Below are positions 25,970-35,404 of a stretch of 64,000 nt of DNA, piece after piece. The notes below the pieces were generated by a model. That model was not told the origin of the DNA. It saw only the letters and a program-made list of their open reading frames with translations, and ran no database searches. Numbering within the stretch: the stretch's first letter is position 1; every line of letters starts with the position of its first letter. The position numbers were made by a program, and so were the translations under genes. Source of the DNA: Saccharospirillaceae bacterium (GTDB lineage Bacteria; Pseudomonadota; Gammaproteobacteria; Pseudomonadales; Oceanobacteraceae). The stretch spans positions 1 through 64,000 of the forward strand of contig JAJOJJ010000022.1 in NCBI GenBank assembly GCA_021208685.1. Reading direction: 5' to 3'.

Positions 25970-26818
25970 ATGCCCATCCGCCAAGAGTATCGTTACGACA
26001 ATGGTGCACACACCGTCACCGGCACTCGTGTTGGTCGTTTTAATCTGGGCATAAACACGACGTTTATTATCTACCGCATTGGCGACACCCTGATTGATAC
26101 CGGCCCATCCAATCAATGGCGCGACGTAAAACAGGTACTGGAGCGCAGCCAGCAACACACCCCGCTGCGCCAGCTTTTGATTACCCATCACCATGAAGAT
26201 CACAGCGGAAATGCCCGCCGCATCAGCCAGCTGACCGGTGTTCTGCCCCACGCGCCGGTTCAGGGACAGGAAAAGCTGGCACGCGGCTACCGCACTCCGC
26301 TGTTGCAGAAAATGATCTGGGGTAGTCCGCATCCGGTGGTAACTCAGCCGCTGCATGACAACCTGACCCTGAGTGATGGCAGCCCGGTTATTCCTGTGCA
26401 CACCCCCGGCCATGCCAAAGATTTAACCTGCCTGTTTATGCCGCAGCAGAAGTATTTATTCAGTGGCGATATGTATATTTCCAAATCGCTGAAATATCTG
26501 CGCATTGATGAGCATCTGGGGGATCTGATTCACAGTCTGGATAAATTACTGGCGCTGGATTTTGAAATTTTATTCTGCCCGCACCGTGGCATTGTTGAAC
26601 AGGGTAAGGTGGCGCTGCAGGAAAAGCGCGACAATCTCCGTCGCCTGTGTGAGCAAGCGCAGGCGTTACAACAGCAGGGGCTGAATGAACCGGACATTGT
26701 TATCCGCCTGCTGGGGCCGGAGGATTTTCTGGCAAAGGCATCGGGTTACAACATATCCAAAACCAACCTGATCCGGCAGGCATTGATGTATCCGTTGACA
26801 ACACCGAAGGCCGGTTAA
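25970..26818 (+). CDS. Metallo-beta-lactamase-fold hydrolase
   Basis: 282 residues from the ATG at 25970 (GGAG eight bases upstream). The zinc motif THHHEDHSGN fits H-x-H-x-D-H, with VIPVHTPGHAKDLTCLF giving the third His, GDMYIS the bridging Asp, and FCPHRGIVEQG the last His. The C-terminal part (LRRLCEQAQALQQQGLNE and on) is helical. The family includes hydroxyacylglutathione hydrolases, lactonases and RNases; the substrate here is unknown. It is transcribed away from the monooxygenase-patatin unit and could act on its products. Confidence 0.87.
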   Translation: MPIRQEYRYDNGAHTVTGTRVGRFNLGINTTFIIYRIGDTLIDTGPSNQWRDVKQVLERSQQHTPLRQLLITHHHEDHSGNARRISQLTGVLPHAPVQGQEKLARGYRTPLLQKMIWGSPHPVVTQPLHDNLTLSDGSPVIPVHTPGHAKDLTCLFMPQQKYLFSGDMYISKSLKYLRIDEHLGDLIHSLDKLLALDFEILFCPHRGIVEQGKVALQEKRDNLRRLCEQAQALQQQGLNEPDIVIRLLGPEDFLAKASGYNISKTNLIRQALMYPLTTPKAG

Positions 26819-26942
26819 TGGCAAGCCTGCATGAACGGTTACAAAAAAATGCGAACCGATACGCAATCAGGCCCCGGCGGGATTGCAGCGCCCCATTGAT
26901 TTCGTTATAAATTGCGGCCCAATTCAACAAGGACGTATCCGG

Positions 26943-28007
26943 ATGAATCCATCTGTATCTTCTGCTGTCAGCAACTCTGACGAGCCCCGTACCCTGCCGG
27001 TTATTTTTTCCGGCAAAAAAATTGAATATCTGAAAATCTGGCTGGTGAATATGCTGCTCAGCATTCTGACGCTGGGTATTTACAGCGCCTGGGCAAAAGT
27101 ACGCAACACTCAGTACCTGTATGGTCACACGCAGATTGAAGGGCACCGTTTACAATATCTGGCAACACCACTGCAGATTCTGCGCGGACGCATTATTGCG
27201 GTGATTATTTTTGGTTTATATGTGGCACTGTCCAGTCTGAATCCGATTGCCAATCTGGTATTAATGCTGCTGTTTCTTGTCGCTCTGCCATGGCTGTTGA
27301 TTCAGGGTCTGCGTTTTACCCTGCGGATGACGGCTTACCGTAATGTGCGTTTTTCTTTTGACGCCAACTATGGCGGTGTATTACTGCACTTTATTATTCT
27401 GCCTGTACTTGGCGCTCTGACGCTGGGTTTGGCTATGCCCTGGGTGATTCAGCGTCTGCAGAAATACATTCACGACTCCATCAGTTTTGGTGGTCATAAC
27501 TTTACGCTCAACTCTTCAGTCAGTTACTACTACAAAGCCGTTCTGATCTGCATTGGTGTGTCGATTCTGTATTTTATTGCACTGGCGATTCTGGGCGGTG
27601 GTGTATTTGCCGGACTGGCTGCAAAAAATCCTGCTGCACTGGGTGGTATGGTGATTATCGCCGCCAGCTACTTTATTTTCGGTTACGTTATCGCAGCCGT
27701 TTATCAGAGCATGATCCGCAACCATGTGATGAATAATCTGAGCATAGAAGACGTGGTATCTTTCAATTCCAGTGTCGCTGTGAAGCCTTACATCTGGCTG
27801 ATGCTGTCGAACTCACTGTTGCTGATTTTTACTTTGGGCCTGGCTTATCCGGTAACGCAAATCCGTAAAAACAAGTTTCTTGCCGATGCCACCCTGGTCA
27901 GCCTGCAACCAGCCGCCGATCAACTGGTGAATACCGTTGACGATCAGCACTCAGCCTTTGGTGAAGAAGCAGCCGGTCTGTTTGATACCGATTTATCGCT
28001 GACCTGA
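26943..28007 (+). CDS. DUF898 (YjgN-like) integral membrane protein
   Basis: 354 residues. It starts at the ATG at 26943, with AAGGA 13 bases upstream; the longer frame from 26883 has no support. It has about seven membrane helices and the family repeats: WLVNMLLSILTLGIYSAWAK with RNTQYLYGHTQIEGHRL, and near the end LLIFTLGLAYPVTQIRKNKF. The function of the family is not known. It is followed after 46 bases by an M48-family protease, a pairing seen widely in proteobacteria, so the two probably act together in the inner membrane. Confidence 0.9.
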   Translation: MNPSVSSAVSNSDEPRTLPVIFSGKKIEYLKIWLVNMLLSILTLGIYSAWAKVRNTQYLYGHTQIEGHRLQYLATPLQILRGRIIAVIIFGLYVALSSLNPIANLVLMLLFLVALPWLLIQGLRFTLRMTAYRNVRFSFDANYGGVLLHFIILPVLGALTLGLAMPWVIQRLQKYIHDSISFGGHNFTLNSSVSYYYKAVLICIGVSILYFIALAILGGGVFAGLAAKNPAALGGMVIIAASYFIFGYVIAAVYQSMIRNHVMNNLSIEDVVSFNSSVAVKPYIWLMLSNSLLLIFTLGLAYPVTQIRKNKFLADATLVSLQPAADQLVNTVDDQHSAFGEEAAGLFDTDLSLT

Positions 28008-28053
28008 TCAGAGAAACCGGGCCTGTCAGCAGGCCCTGAAAGGAGAAGCCCAC

Positions 28054-29142
28054 ATGGCAAACCAGCGTTTACCCATTGCGGGCACCTTCCAGCTGGCCGG
28101 TCGTGCAAAAGCACATCCGGCCATTGCCCGCATCAATGATAATGGCAGCGTGCAGATTACCGCCGCCGAGGATCAGCGTTCTCTGCATTACAGTAATGCT
28201 GATGATATGCGCTATGGCGATATTATTCCCGGTCTCCCGGCGGAATTAATCTTTGCCGATGGTGCGCGCTTTATTCCGCATGATACCGCTTACCGCTGGC
28301 CCGGTTTATCTTCCGCGCAGCGTTTACCCGCCTGGCTGGAAGCTCATTGGCTGACCGTTCTCGCCGCCATCATTTTAGTGCCTGGCTTTATCTGGGTGAT
28401 GGTTTACAAAGTGATTCCGGCAGCCGCTGGTGCCAGTGTTCAGTACTTGCCTGATGTTGTTGCCACCGAACTCGGTGAACAAACCCTGGATCTGCTGGAT
28501 CGCTTTTATATGGAACCCACACAGATAAGCGATGCGCAGCAGGAAAAAATCATCGCAGACTGGCAGGCCATTCTGCAGCAGCTGGAACTGCCGCGGGATA
28601 AATTCCGCTTGTATTTCCGTGACAGCAGCATCGGTGCCAATGCACTTGCACTGCCAGATGGCAGTGTCATTCTGACCGATGATATTGTCGGATTAATGCA
28701 GGATCACCCCGAACAGCTCAATGCCGTACTGCTGCACGAAATTGGCCATGTTGAATATAAGCACAGTTTAAAAATGCTGGCTCAGGCTACGGCGACCACC
28801 ATGATGTTTGCCATGATGTTCGGTGATATCGAGGGGGCTGGTGAGATGATTCTGGGGGTTGGCAGCAGCTTATTGCAGAGTGCATTCTCACGTGACATGG
28901 AACGCGAAGCCGATGCGTTTGCCTATACCCAGCTGGATAAAATTGGCCATTCGCCGCACGACTTTGCCAACGCAATGCGTGCCCTGATGAAATCCCACGG
29001 TGTCAGCGAAGAACAATTACAGCGCCACAAAAGCGAACAGGGTGAAGACCACAGCCGCGATCTGCTGGAATATCTGAATTCACACCCGGATACCTTAGAG
29101 CGGATTAAAGCTGCCGAAGAGTGGCAGCCAGCCGCAAAATAA
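28054..29142 (+). CDS. M48-family membrane metallopeptidase
   Basis: 362 residues. Residues about 1-85 form a soluble, beta-rich domain (GTFQLAGRAKAHPAIARIND). One membrane helix follows (WLTVLAAIILVPGFIWVMVY). The protease domain has the zinc motif LLHEIGHVEYKH and the third ligand in SRDMEREADAFAY. AAAGGAGAAG precedes the ATG. It lies 46 bases after the DUF898 gene and is probably cotranscribed. By family it degrades or trims misfolded or specific membrane proteins, and the partner may be a substrate or regulator. Confidence 0.9.
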   Translation: MANQRLPIAGTFQLAGRAKAHPAIARINDNGSVQITAAEDQRSLHYSNADDMRYGDIIPGLPAELIFADGARFIPHDTAYRWPGLSSAQRLPAWLEAHWLTVLAAIILVPGFIWVMVYKVIPAAAGASVQYLPDVVATELGEQTLDLLDRFYMEPTQISDAQQEKIIADWQAILQQLELPRDKFRLYFRDSSIGANALALPDGSVILTDDIVGLMQDHPEQLNAVLLHEIGHVEYKHSLKMLAQATATTMMFAMMFGDIEGAGEMILGVGSSLLQSAFSRDMEREADAFAYTQLDKIGHSPHDFANAMRALMKSHGVSEEQLQRHKSEQGEDHSRDLLEYLNSHPDTLERIKAAEEWQPAAK

Positions 29143-29157
29143 GAGCCACTTCGGCAA

Positions 29158-29183
29158 ACAGAGCGATACCGGTATCGCTCTGT
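29158..29183. terminator. 26-bp perfect palindrome between convergent genes
   Basis: ACAGAGCGATACC is followed directly by its reverse complement. It can form an 11-bp hairpin with a four-base loop (CCGG) on either strand and probably ends both the M48 and the thioesterase transcripts, although no T tract follows. Confidence 0.7.
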
Positions 29184-29192
29184 ACTGATGCA

Positions 29193-29621
29193 TTACTGCG
29201 CGGCAATCACCGCCATGGTCAGGCGTGAAATACAGCTCAGTTTACCTTCAGCATTATTAATGCGGATTTCCCATACCTGAGAACTGCGGCCTTTGTGCAC
29301 CAGTCTGGCGATACCGGTTAACGTGCCGGAACGCACACCGCGCAGATGGTTGGCATTAATTTCCTGCCCCACCGCATATTCCTTGCGGTTATCCAGACAC
29401 AGATTGGCCGCCATGCTGCCCAGCGTTTCCGCAAACAAAACATTAGCGCCACCATGCACCAGACCCACCGGCTGGAAAGTGCGCTCATCCGCAGGCATGG
29501 TACCGGCCACATAATCATCACCGACTTCGGTGATAACGATGCCCAGATTACTGCAGGCGGTGTTCTCCATCTGGCGGTTCATATCCGCGATGTCGGGGGT
29601 GGCAAACCAGATACTGCTCAT
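29193..29621 (-). CDS. Hotdog-fold thioesterase (PaaI/EntH-like)
   Basis: 142 residues from the ATG at 29621, which has GAGG upstream; an in-frame ATG at 29648 lacks one. The hotdog core is clear: FQPVGLVHGGANVLFAETLG with the His-Gly-Gly and Glu at the active site, then LTGIARLVHKGRSSQVWEIR. It cleaves acyl-CoA or acyl-carrier thioesters. The YbdB/EntH type often proofreads aryl carrier loading; which acyl group is used here is unknown. Confidence 0.88.
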   Translation of the reverse strand: MSSIWFATPDIADMNRQMENTACSNLGIVITEVGDDYVAGTMPADERTFQPVGLVHGGANVLFAETLGSMAANLCLDNRKEYAVGQEINANHLRGVRSGTLTGIARLVHKGRSSQVWEIRINNAEGKLSCISRLTMAVIAAQ

Positions 29622-29792
29622 CAAAACCTCACTGTTATCGTATGACATTATTTGTTAACTTTTTTATCAGAAATCATCATAACGTGCACTGTTACATCAG
29701 GGAACCGGCAGCACTGCTGACACATTCTGTCAGTGCAACAGCGTATCTTAGCGCCTGTTAACACTCATTAAACTTAAGAGGACAAAACCGTG

Positions 29793-30164
29793 ATGAAAAT
29801 GAACTACTTTGTATTTGGCACCAACAATATGGACGCGGCGGTCAGGTTTTATGATGCACTATTTGAACATACGGAAATGCGCCAGACCTTTGCGACCGAC
29901 AGAATGACGTTCTGGCAGGGTGACGATGAAGACGGAGCCTTTGCCGTAGCGATTCCTTTTGACCAGAACACCGCGACCAATGGCAACGGCACAATGCTGG
30001 GCTTCAGTGTTGATTCCGCCGATGAGGTCATCCGGCTGTATAATAAAGCCATTGAATTGGGTGGACGATGTGAAGGCAAGCCCGGTCAGAGAGGGCCGCG
30101 TTTCTCAGCGTATGTGCGCGATCCGGATAACAACAAATTAGCCTTTGGCGCAAAAAATATATAA
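29793..30164 (+). CDS. VOC (glyoxalase/bleomycin-resistance) family protein
   Basis: 123 residues. It starts at the ATG at 29793 (or GTG at 29790), with AGAGGA upstream. The single VOC module begins NYFVFGTNNMDAAVRFYDAL and ends RGPRFSAYVRDPDNNKLAFG, the usual Glu/His-bearing beta strands. Members bind metal and act on small molecules or bind toxic compounds. The substrate is unknown. It precedes a YdeI-like gene by 19 bases on the same strand, so the two form a likely operon. Confidence 0.83.
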   Translation: MKMNYFVFGTNNMDAAVRFYDALFEHTEMRQTFATDRMTFWQGDDEDGAFAVAIPFDQNTATNGNGTMLGFSVDSADEVIRLYNKAIELGGRCEGKPGQRGPRFSAYVRDPDNNKLAFGAKNI

Positions 30165-30183
30165 TCACTCCGGAGGCTGCCTT

Positions 30184-30759
30184 ATGCCTGTCCCTGATCC
30201 GCAGAAAATCATTGCCTTTGCCACAGCTGAAGAGCTTGGCCTGTGGCTCAGCCGGAATCACGCCGTTGAGCGTGAATTATGGGTGAAGATTTTTAAGAAA
30301 AACACCGGTATTCCCAGCGTTGTCTGGGAAGATGTTGTATCAGAATCTCTGTGTTGGGGCTGGATTGACGGTATCCGAAAGTCACTTGATGAACAGGCAT
30401 ATCTGCAGAGAATTACACCAAGAGGCCCCCGCAGTATCTGGTCGAAGAAAAATACTGAACACACCGAACGCTTAATCGCAGAAGGCCGGATGCAGGAACC
30501 CGGCCTTATCCACGTACACGCAGCCAAAGCGGATGGCCGCTGGGACAAAGCCTATTGTGTCAGCGATATGGAGATTCCTGCTGACTTTATAGAGGCGCTG
30601 GAAAGCAAACCGGAAGCAAAGCAGTTTTTGGCAACACTGCCCAAATCCAGCCGTTCTCTGATCGCATTTCGTCTGGCTGACGCTAAAAAACCCGAAACCC
30701 GACAGGCAAGATCTGAAAAATTTCTGACGATGCTGAGTCATGGAGAAAAGCCACGGTAA
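30184..30759 (+). CDS. YdeI/OmpD-associated family protein
   Basis: 191 residues from the ATG at 30184, which has CGGAGG nine bases upstream. Family motifs are LWLSRNHAVERELWVKIFKK, SLCWGWIDGIRK, and ITPRGPRSIWSKKN, with a basic C-terminal half ending in DAKKPETRQARSEKFL. Members are linked to stress resistance and to bacteriocin-type phenotypes, but the biochemical role is not established. Short spacing to the upstream VOC gene suggests cotranscription. Confidence 0.85.
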   Translation: MPVPDPQKIIAFATAEELGLWLSRNHAVERELWVKIFKKNTGIPSVVWEDVVSESLCWGWIDGIRKSLDEQAYLQRITPRGPRSIWSKKNTEHTERLIAEGRMQEPGLIHVHAAKADGRWDKAYCVSDMEIPADFIEALESKPEAKQFLATLPKSSRSLIAFRLADAKKPETRQARSEKFLTMLSHGEKPR

Positions 30760-30850
30760 CCATCTCCAACTCAGCAAGATCCGGGTCGCCGGGAAAAAAG
30801 CCGTCTAATACATTGATTGAGTCTTTTAACCAATACCGGGGGACTCAGCC

Positions 30851-31615
30851 ATGAAACAATTATCCGGAAAAACCGCACTGATAACCGGCGCCAGCTCAGG
30901 CATTGGCCGGGCCTGTGCCAAACTGTTCGCGGCGCAAGGTGCGAACATTGTCGCTGTCGCCAGACGAGAAAATGAGCTTCAGCAATTAATCAGGGAGATA
31001 ACAGAAGCCGGGGGTAGCGCAACCTGCTTCTGTGGTGACGTCAGTGAAGAAAATACGGCCCGGACAATGGTGGACTACTCACTGGATTATTTTGGCGCAT
31101 TAGATATCGCCGTCAATAATGCTGCTATTCTGGGAAAATCCCAGCCAGTTGAAGAAATAACAATGGCTGAATGGACACATATTATTAATACCAACTTAGG
31201 CAGCGCGTTTTTAGGTGCCAAATATCAGATTCCGGCAATGCGTGCAGGTGGTGGCGGGTCACTGGTATTTGTTTCTTCATTTGTCGGTTACACGCTGGGG
31301 ATGCCACACATGTCAGCCTATGCCGCCAGCAAGGCCGGGGTTATTGGTTTAACCAAAGCCCTTGCCAGTGAATGCGCTGCGGATAATATCCGGGTTAATG
31401 CCCTGCTGCCCGGAGGTACCGATACACCAATGGGACAAGAGGCTGCCAGTACCGCAGAAGCACGCTCATTTGTTGAAAATCTTCATGCTTTAAAGCGCCT
31501 CGCCAGCCCGGAAGAAATAGCGCATTCTGCTTTGTATCTGGCGTCCTCCAGTTCCAGTTTTTCAACCGGTATCGCGTTACTGGCGGATGGCGGAATTTCA
31601 GTCAGCCGGATATGA
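30851..31615 (+). CDS. Short-chain dehydrogenase/reductase (SDR)
   Basis: 254 residues, the classical SDR length. The cofactor motif TGASSGIGRACA is near the N-terminus, NNAA follows, and the catalytic Ser (VFVSSFVG), Tyr and Lys (SAYAASKAGVIGL) are intact. It ends with LPGGTDTPMG and a C-terminal GIALLADGGISVSRI. It reduces or oxidises a carbonyl or alcohol with NAD(P)(H); the substrate cannot be named. A good CCGGGGGAC-like ribosome site is not obvious, and spacing to the upstream gene is 91 bases. Confidence 0.9.
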   Translation: MKQLSGKTALITGASSGIGRACAKLFAAQGANIVAVARRENELQQLIREITEAGGSATCFCGDVSEENTARTMVDYSLDYFGALDIAVNNAAILGKSQPVEEITMAEWTHIINTNLGSAFLGAKYQIPAMRAGGGGSLVFVSSFVGYTLGMPHMSAYAASKAGVIGLTKALASECAADNIRVNALLPGGTDTPMGQEAASTAEARSFVENLHALKRLASPEEIAHSALYLASSSSSFSTGIALLADGGISVSRI

Positions 31616-31637
31616 GCAACCCTGCGAAGAAAATGTG

Positions 31638-32465
31638 TCAGCCTTCTTCTCTGACCCAATTTACCGCAGCATCAATCAGCTTACGCGCCACGGTCTGTGG
31701 CGCAGGAAGCTGTGGCAGATGGTCAATATCAAACCAGTCGGCGCTTTCCAGCTCGGTGGTGTCAATTTCCAGTTCGCCACTGTCGTAATCGCATAAATAC
31801 CCCAGCATTAACTGGTGCGGAAATGGCCAGGCCTGCGAAACGAGGTAACGCGGATTTTTAATCCGGATTCCGGCTTCTTCCGCTATTTCCCGCACCAGTG
31901 CTTCTTCGGCGGTTTCACCGGCTTCGATAAAACCGGCAAGACAGGAGTACATGGCGGTGCGGTGACGGTTGGAGTGGGCGAGCAATAATGTCCGTCCTTT
32001 GCGGACAACGCCGATCACGCACGGGGATATTTTCGGATAAGAGCGATAACTGCACGACGGGCACATTAAAGCGCGGTCGTTAATAATCGGTTTCAGCAAT
32101 GTGCCGCAGCGACTGCAGAAATTCTGTGTGCTGCGCCAGTAACGTAACTGTGCGGCAGCATTCACCACGCGGAATATATCGTCGCTGGCGGCCAGCAGAT
32201 AATCACGCAGGGCAATGTCTTCAAAACCCGGCGGAACATCCGCCAGACCAACCACGCGCAACGGTACACCGTCGACGCTGCCGAGCAACAGTTCCAGCCG
32301 CGGGTCCTGTTCAACGGAATCGGTTGTCCACGGCAGGAGGTGTTGGGCATCGTTCATCACCTCCGGTTTCAGCAGCAGGCGTTCGCCCAGAAAATACAGA
32401 CTGAGCGTTTGTGGGCTGTCTTCGCCGGGCACGATGGCCGGGTGGTAGATAAATTCAATGGTCAT
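31638..32465 (-). CDS. nudC: NADH pyrophosphatase / NAD-capped RNA hydrolase NudC
   Basis: 275 residues. A four-Cys zinc ribbon (CSRCGTLL...CPSC) at about residues 115-140 precedes the Nudix box AGFIEAGETAEEALVREIAE and EAGI. The NudC hallmark SQPWPFPxS is SQAWPFPHQ here, a Pro-to-Ala change. It cleaves NAD(H) and removes NAD caps from RNA. It converges with the SDR gene and is separated from the upstream protease gene by 34 bases on the same strand. Confidence 0.93.
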   Translation of the reverse strand: MTIEFIYHPAIVPGEDSPQTLSLYFLGERLLLKPEVMNDAQHLLPWTTDSVEQDPRLELLLGSVDGVPLRVVGLADVPPGFEDIALRDYLLAASDDIFRVVNAAAQLRYWRSTQNFCSRCGTLLKPIINDRALMCPSCSYRSYPKISPCVIGVVRKGRTLLLAHSNRHRTAMYSCLAGFIEAGETAEEALVREIAEEAGIRIKNPRYLVSQAWPFPHQLMLGYLCDYDSGELEIDTTELESADWFDIDHLPQLPAPQTVARKLIDAAVNWVREEG

Positions 32466-32499
32466 GCAATCCTTCCATTGTGCGTCATCAGTGGCGGGG

Positions 32500-33177
32500 T
32501 CAGCGACGTAAATAGCGTAGCCAGCGGCCTATGTTCAGCAGACTGAAGAGTGACGCAGCAACATAGGTTAATGCCGCCGCCGTCAGAATGCTGCGCGCGG
32601 CGTTCATGTCAGCGTCATCAAGGTATTCCCCGTCACGCAGCAGCGGCAAGGCTTTACCGAAGCTGGCGTCCCACTCCACCGGCAGGGTGACGATGTGTAC
32701 CAGTGTGCCGATCAGCATGGCCCCAACAGCAATAATCAGCGCCAAACGCGAAGCGACCGGGGTAACCGCAGCCAGCAAGGGCGTGAGCAGCAGTGCCAGC
32801 GGCGCTATCCGCTGCATCCAATACGCCAGTACGGCAAAGCCGGTGCGGCTCTGAAACAGGGTTTCTTTCCGCGCATGCTGCAGTGCATGACCAACCTCAT
32901 GAGCGGCGACGACCACCGCCGTCAGACTTTTACCATTCAGTTTATCGCTGGTCAGGCGCACGGTTTTGCTGGCCGGGTCGTAATGATCGCCCTGATCGGT
33001 GGCTTCCACCTGTACATCATGCAATTCCAGTTTGGCCAGCAGATGACGCGCCATATCGCCACCATTACCCGGATAATCATCTCGCGGGTTGCTGTGTTTT
33101 TTCAGCACATGCTGCACCCATACACCGGGTAATATCAGGACAGCGAGCGCTATCACAGCTAACAGCAGCCAGATCAT
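32500..33177 (-). CDS. YugP-family neutral zinc metallopeptidase
   Basis: 225 residues. The zinc-binding motif is VVAAHEVGHALQHAR (about residue 95). Hydrophobic segments at the N-terminus (IWLLLAVIALAVLILPGVWV) and at about residues 115-160 place it in the membrane. DYPGNGGDMARHLLAKL near the N-terminus is also typical. The role of the family is poorly known, probably membrane protein quality control. It lies 34 bases before nudC on the same strand. Confidence 0.88.
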   Translation of the reverse strand: MIWLLLAVIALAVLILPGVWVQHVLKKHSNPRDDYPGNGGDMARHLLAKLELHDVQVEATDQGDHYDPASKTVRLTSDKLNGKSLTAVVVAAHEVGHALQHARKETLFQSRTGFAVLAYWMQRIAPLALLLTPLLAAVTPVASRLALIIAVGAMLIGTLVHIVTLPVEWDASFGKALPLLRDGEYLDDADMNAARSILTAAALTYVAASLFSLLNIGRWLRYLRR

Positions 33178-33402
33178 TGGGTCATTTTCCTGTATTCATT
33201 GTTCGCTCAGAGCCATTCTACTGCAGTTCCGCACCGGGCTGATGCACTTCTGACCGGTCTTTTCTGCGGTTTTCCTGCATTTCAGCCTTGTTCTGAAGAC
33301 TCTGACGGATCAGCGGCCGCCGTTCTTTGGCGACATCGCATTAGGCAGGGAAGTCTCTGACTGTTAGAATACGCGCCCTGTTTTACCCCAGGAGTACTCC
33401 CA

Positions 33403-34056
33403 TTGAGTATCACATTCATTGCTTCGTCCAAATTACCGACGCCGTTCGGTGTCTTCACCATGCATGGCTTTGAAGACAGCAGCAACAGCAAAGAGCACGT
33501 AGCTCTGTCGATGGGCGATATTGCCAATGGCGAACCAGTACTGGCGCGGGCGCATTCTGAATGCCTGACCGGTGATGCGCTGTTCAGTATGCGCTGCGAC
33601 TGCGGTTACCAGCTGGAAGAAGCATTACGCGCCGTCGCCGAAGCGGGCCGTGGTGTGGTGTTGTATCTGCGTCAGGAAGGCCGGGGGATTGGCCTGCTGA
33701 ATAAGATCCGCGCCTATCATCTGCAGGATCAGGGTGCTGACACCGTGGAAGCCAACGAACAACTGGGCTTTGGTGCCGATATGCGGGATTACAGTATGTG
33801 CCGGCCCATGCTGGATCATCTGGGGATTCACGCCATCCGCCTGATGACCAATAACCCGCGCAAGGTCAAAGCCCTGAGTGAAGCCGGGGTTGAGGTGGTT
33901 GAGCGGGTATCGTTACAGGTGGGCCGCAACCCGCACAACGATGGCTACCTGAACACCAAGGCCAGCAAACTGGGGCATTACCTGCCGCAGTCCGCTAACG
34001 GTATCGTCACCCATCAGGATGATGATATTGCGGACGGTGCCGACGCACCGCAGTAA
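33403..34056 (+). CDS. ribA: GTP cyclohydrolase II (riboflavin biosynthesis)
   Basis: 217 residues. It starts at a TTG (33403) with AGGAG upstream; alignment by eye with the known E. coli RibA start (AKLPTPWG) supports this. The zinc Cys triplet is in [16 protein letters not shown], and [16 protein letters not shown] and [15 protein letters not shown] are family blocks. It opens GTP to the first riboflavin intermediate. It is the single-domain form, not fused to RibB. I see no FMN riboswitch in the 225 bases upstream. Confidence 0.95.
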   Translation: MSITFIASSKLPTPFGVFTMHGFEDSSNSKEHVALSMGDIANGEPVLARAHSECLTGDALFSMRCDCGYQLEEALRAVAEAGRGVVLYLRQEGRGIGLLNKIRAYHLQDQGADTVEANEQLGFGADMRDYSMCRPMLDHLGIHAIRLMTNNPRKVKALSEAGVEVVERVSLQVGRNPHNDGYLNTKASKLGHYLPQSANGIVTHQDDDIADGADAPQ

Positions 34057-34063
34057 TCTCTGG

Positions 34064-35404
34064 TTATTTTTTCGCGGCGGATTCCCGCCGCACATGCAGT
34101 TTGATTTCATGCCCCTCAAACTGCCGCTCCATGGCCTGCAGCTTGGCCACATGACGCTCCGTAAGTTCGGTTCCTTCTGACAGCAGTACCACGCCAGCCG
34201 GACTGACCAGATTGCCCGCCAGCACCATGCCGACACGCACCTCTTTGATGTCGATGCGCTCCAGATTAGGCACCACGCCTTCTTCAAAATCATCCAGCAC
34301 CGTCATGAAGACATCCAGCAGCTCGCGGTCATAGCGCTGCCCGGCCATTTTCAGCATGTAGGCTCTGGTGGTGGCCTCATCCAGCGTTTCACCAAGAAAG
34401 TTGTGCTCACGCTGCAGTTCAACGTAATCGCTGACAATGCGCAGAATACGCGCCTCTTTGGGAATGGCATTGCCGCTCAGTTTGTCGGGAAAACCCTTGC
34501 CGTTATACAGCTCCATATGCGAGCGGATAATGTTGGCCACGTTCTGCAGTGGCTCCAGCAGCATCAGGCTGGTCTGACCGTTAATGGTGAAATGGGCATA
34601 GGCGGTTTTTTCGGCTGCGCTCATTTGTGCCAGCGCCTTACCCAATACACTGTCGGGCAGTGATACTTTGCCGATATTTTTCAGCAAAGCGGCGTAATAC
34701 ACATCCTGAATTGCCTGCCCTTCCAGACCGGAAAACTCGGCAAACAATTTTGCCAGCCGCGCCAGACGCTCGCTGCTGCCTTTTTCTTCACCGTTACGCG
34801 CTTCCATGATGCCCACCAGAATGTGCACCATGCTGTTAAATTCCTGCCGCAGCGTACGATAGGCGTCGCTCAGTTTGGCTTCCGCCTCCCCTACCTGTGC
34901 TGACTTTTGCTGGTATTTGGCCTGGAGTTCACGGTTAAGGCGCGCCAGCTCTTCGTTTTGTTCGCTGATATGGGCATTGAGCTTAAGGTTCGCGGCTTTC
35001 AGATCACGGGTTTCCAGTGCCTCGGCGACCACATTACGCAACTGGTCGTTGTCCCAGGGCTTGGAGATGTAGCGGTAAATATTGCCTTCGTTCACGGCTT
35101 TGATGGCCGACTCCAGATCGGAATAGCCGGTAAGCAGAATCCGGATCATCTCCGGGTGCTGCTGAAAGCAGTTTTTCAGCAACTCGGCACCGCTCATGCC
35201 CGGCATACGCATATCGGAAATAATCAGATCAAAGCTTTCACGTTTGAGCAGCTCCAGTGCTTCAGCGCCGCTGGTCAGCACGACCACATCATACTGACGG
35301 CGGAATAACCGGTTCAGCGCCTGCAGTACGGACTCTTCGTCATCAACAATCAGCAGGCGGCCGTGTTTTTCCCGAACCAGTTCCTGTAAACCATCAGTGA
35401 GCAT
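34064..35404 (-). CDS. Response regulator with degenerate HD-GYP output domain
   Basis: 446 residues from the ATG at 35404, which has GGAGG eight bases upstream. The receiver domain (about 18-130) has LLIVDDEESVLQAL, the phospho-Asp in DLIISDMRMPGMSG, and LTGYSDLESAIKAV. A coiled coil spans about 135-195. The C-terminal helical domain resembles HD-GYP, but the metal pair HD in HDIGK is KN (LLKNIGKVSLPDSVLG) and the GYP motif is HMELYNGKGFP. Loss of the HD pair suggests it does not hydrolyse c-di-GMP and may bind it or a partner. It stops eight bases from the convergent ribA stop. Confidence 0.88.
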   Translation of the reverse strand: MLTDGLQELVREKHGRLLIVDDEESVLQALNRLFRRQYDVVVLTSGAEALELLKRESFDLIISDMRMPGMSGAELLKNCFQQHPEMIRILLTGYSDLESAIKAVNEGNIYRYISKPWDNDQLRNVVAEALETRDLKAANLKLNAHISEQNEELARLNRELQAKYQQKSAQVGEAEAKLSDAYRTLRQEFNSMVHILVGIMEARNGEEKGSSERLARLAKLFAEFSGLEGQAIQDVYYAALLKNIGKVSLPDSVLGKALAQMSAAEKTAYAHFTINGQTSLMLLEPLQNVANIIRSHMELYNGKGFPDKLSGNAIPKEARILRIVSDYVELQREHNFLGETLDEATTRAYMLKMAGQRYDRELLDVFMTVLDDFEEGVVPNLERIDIKEVRVGMVLAGNLVSPAGVVLLSEGTELTERHVAKLQAMERQFEGHEIKLHVRRESAAKK

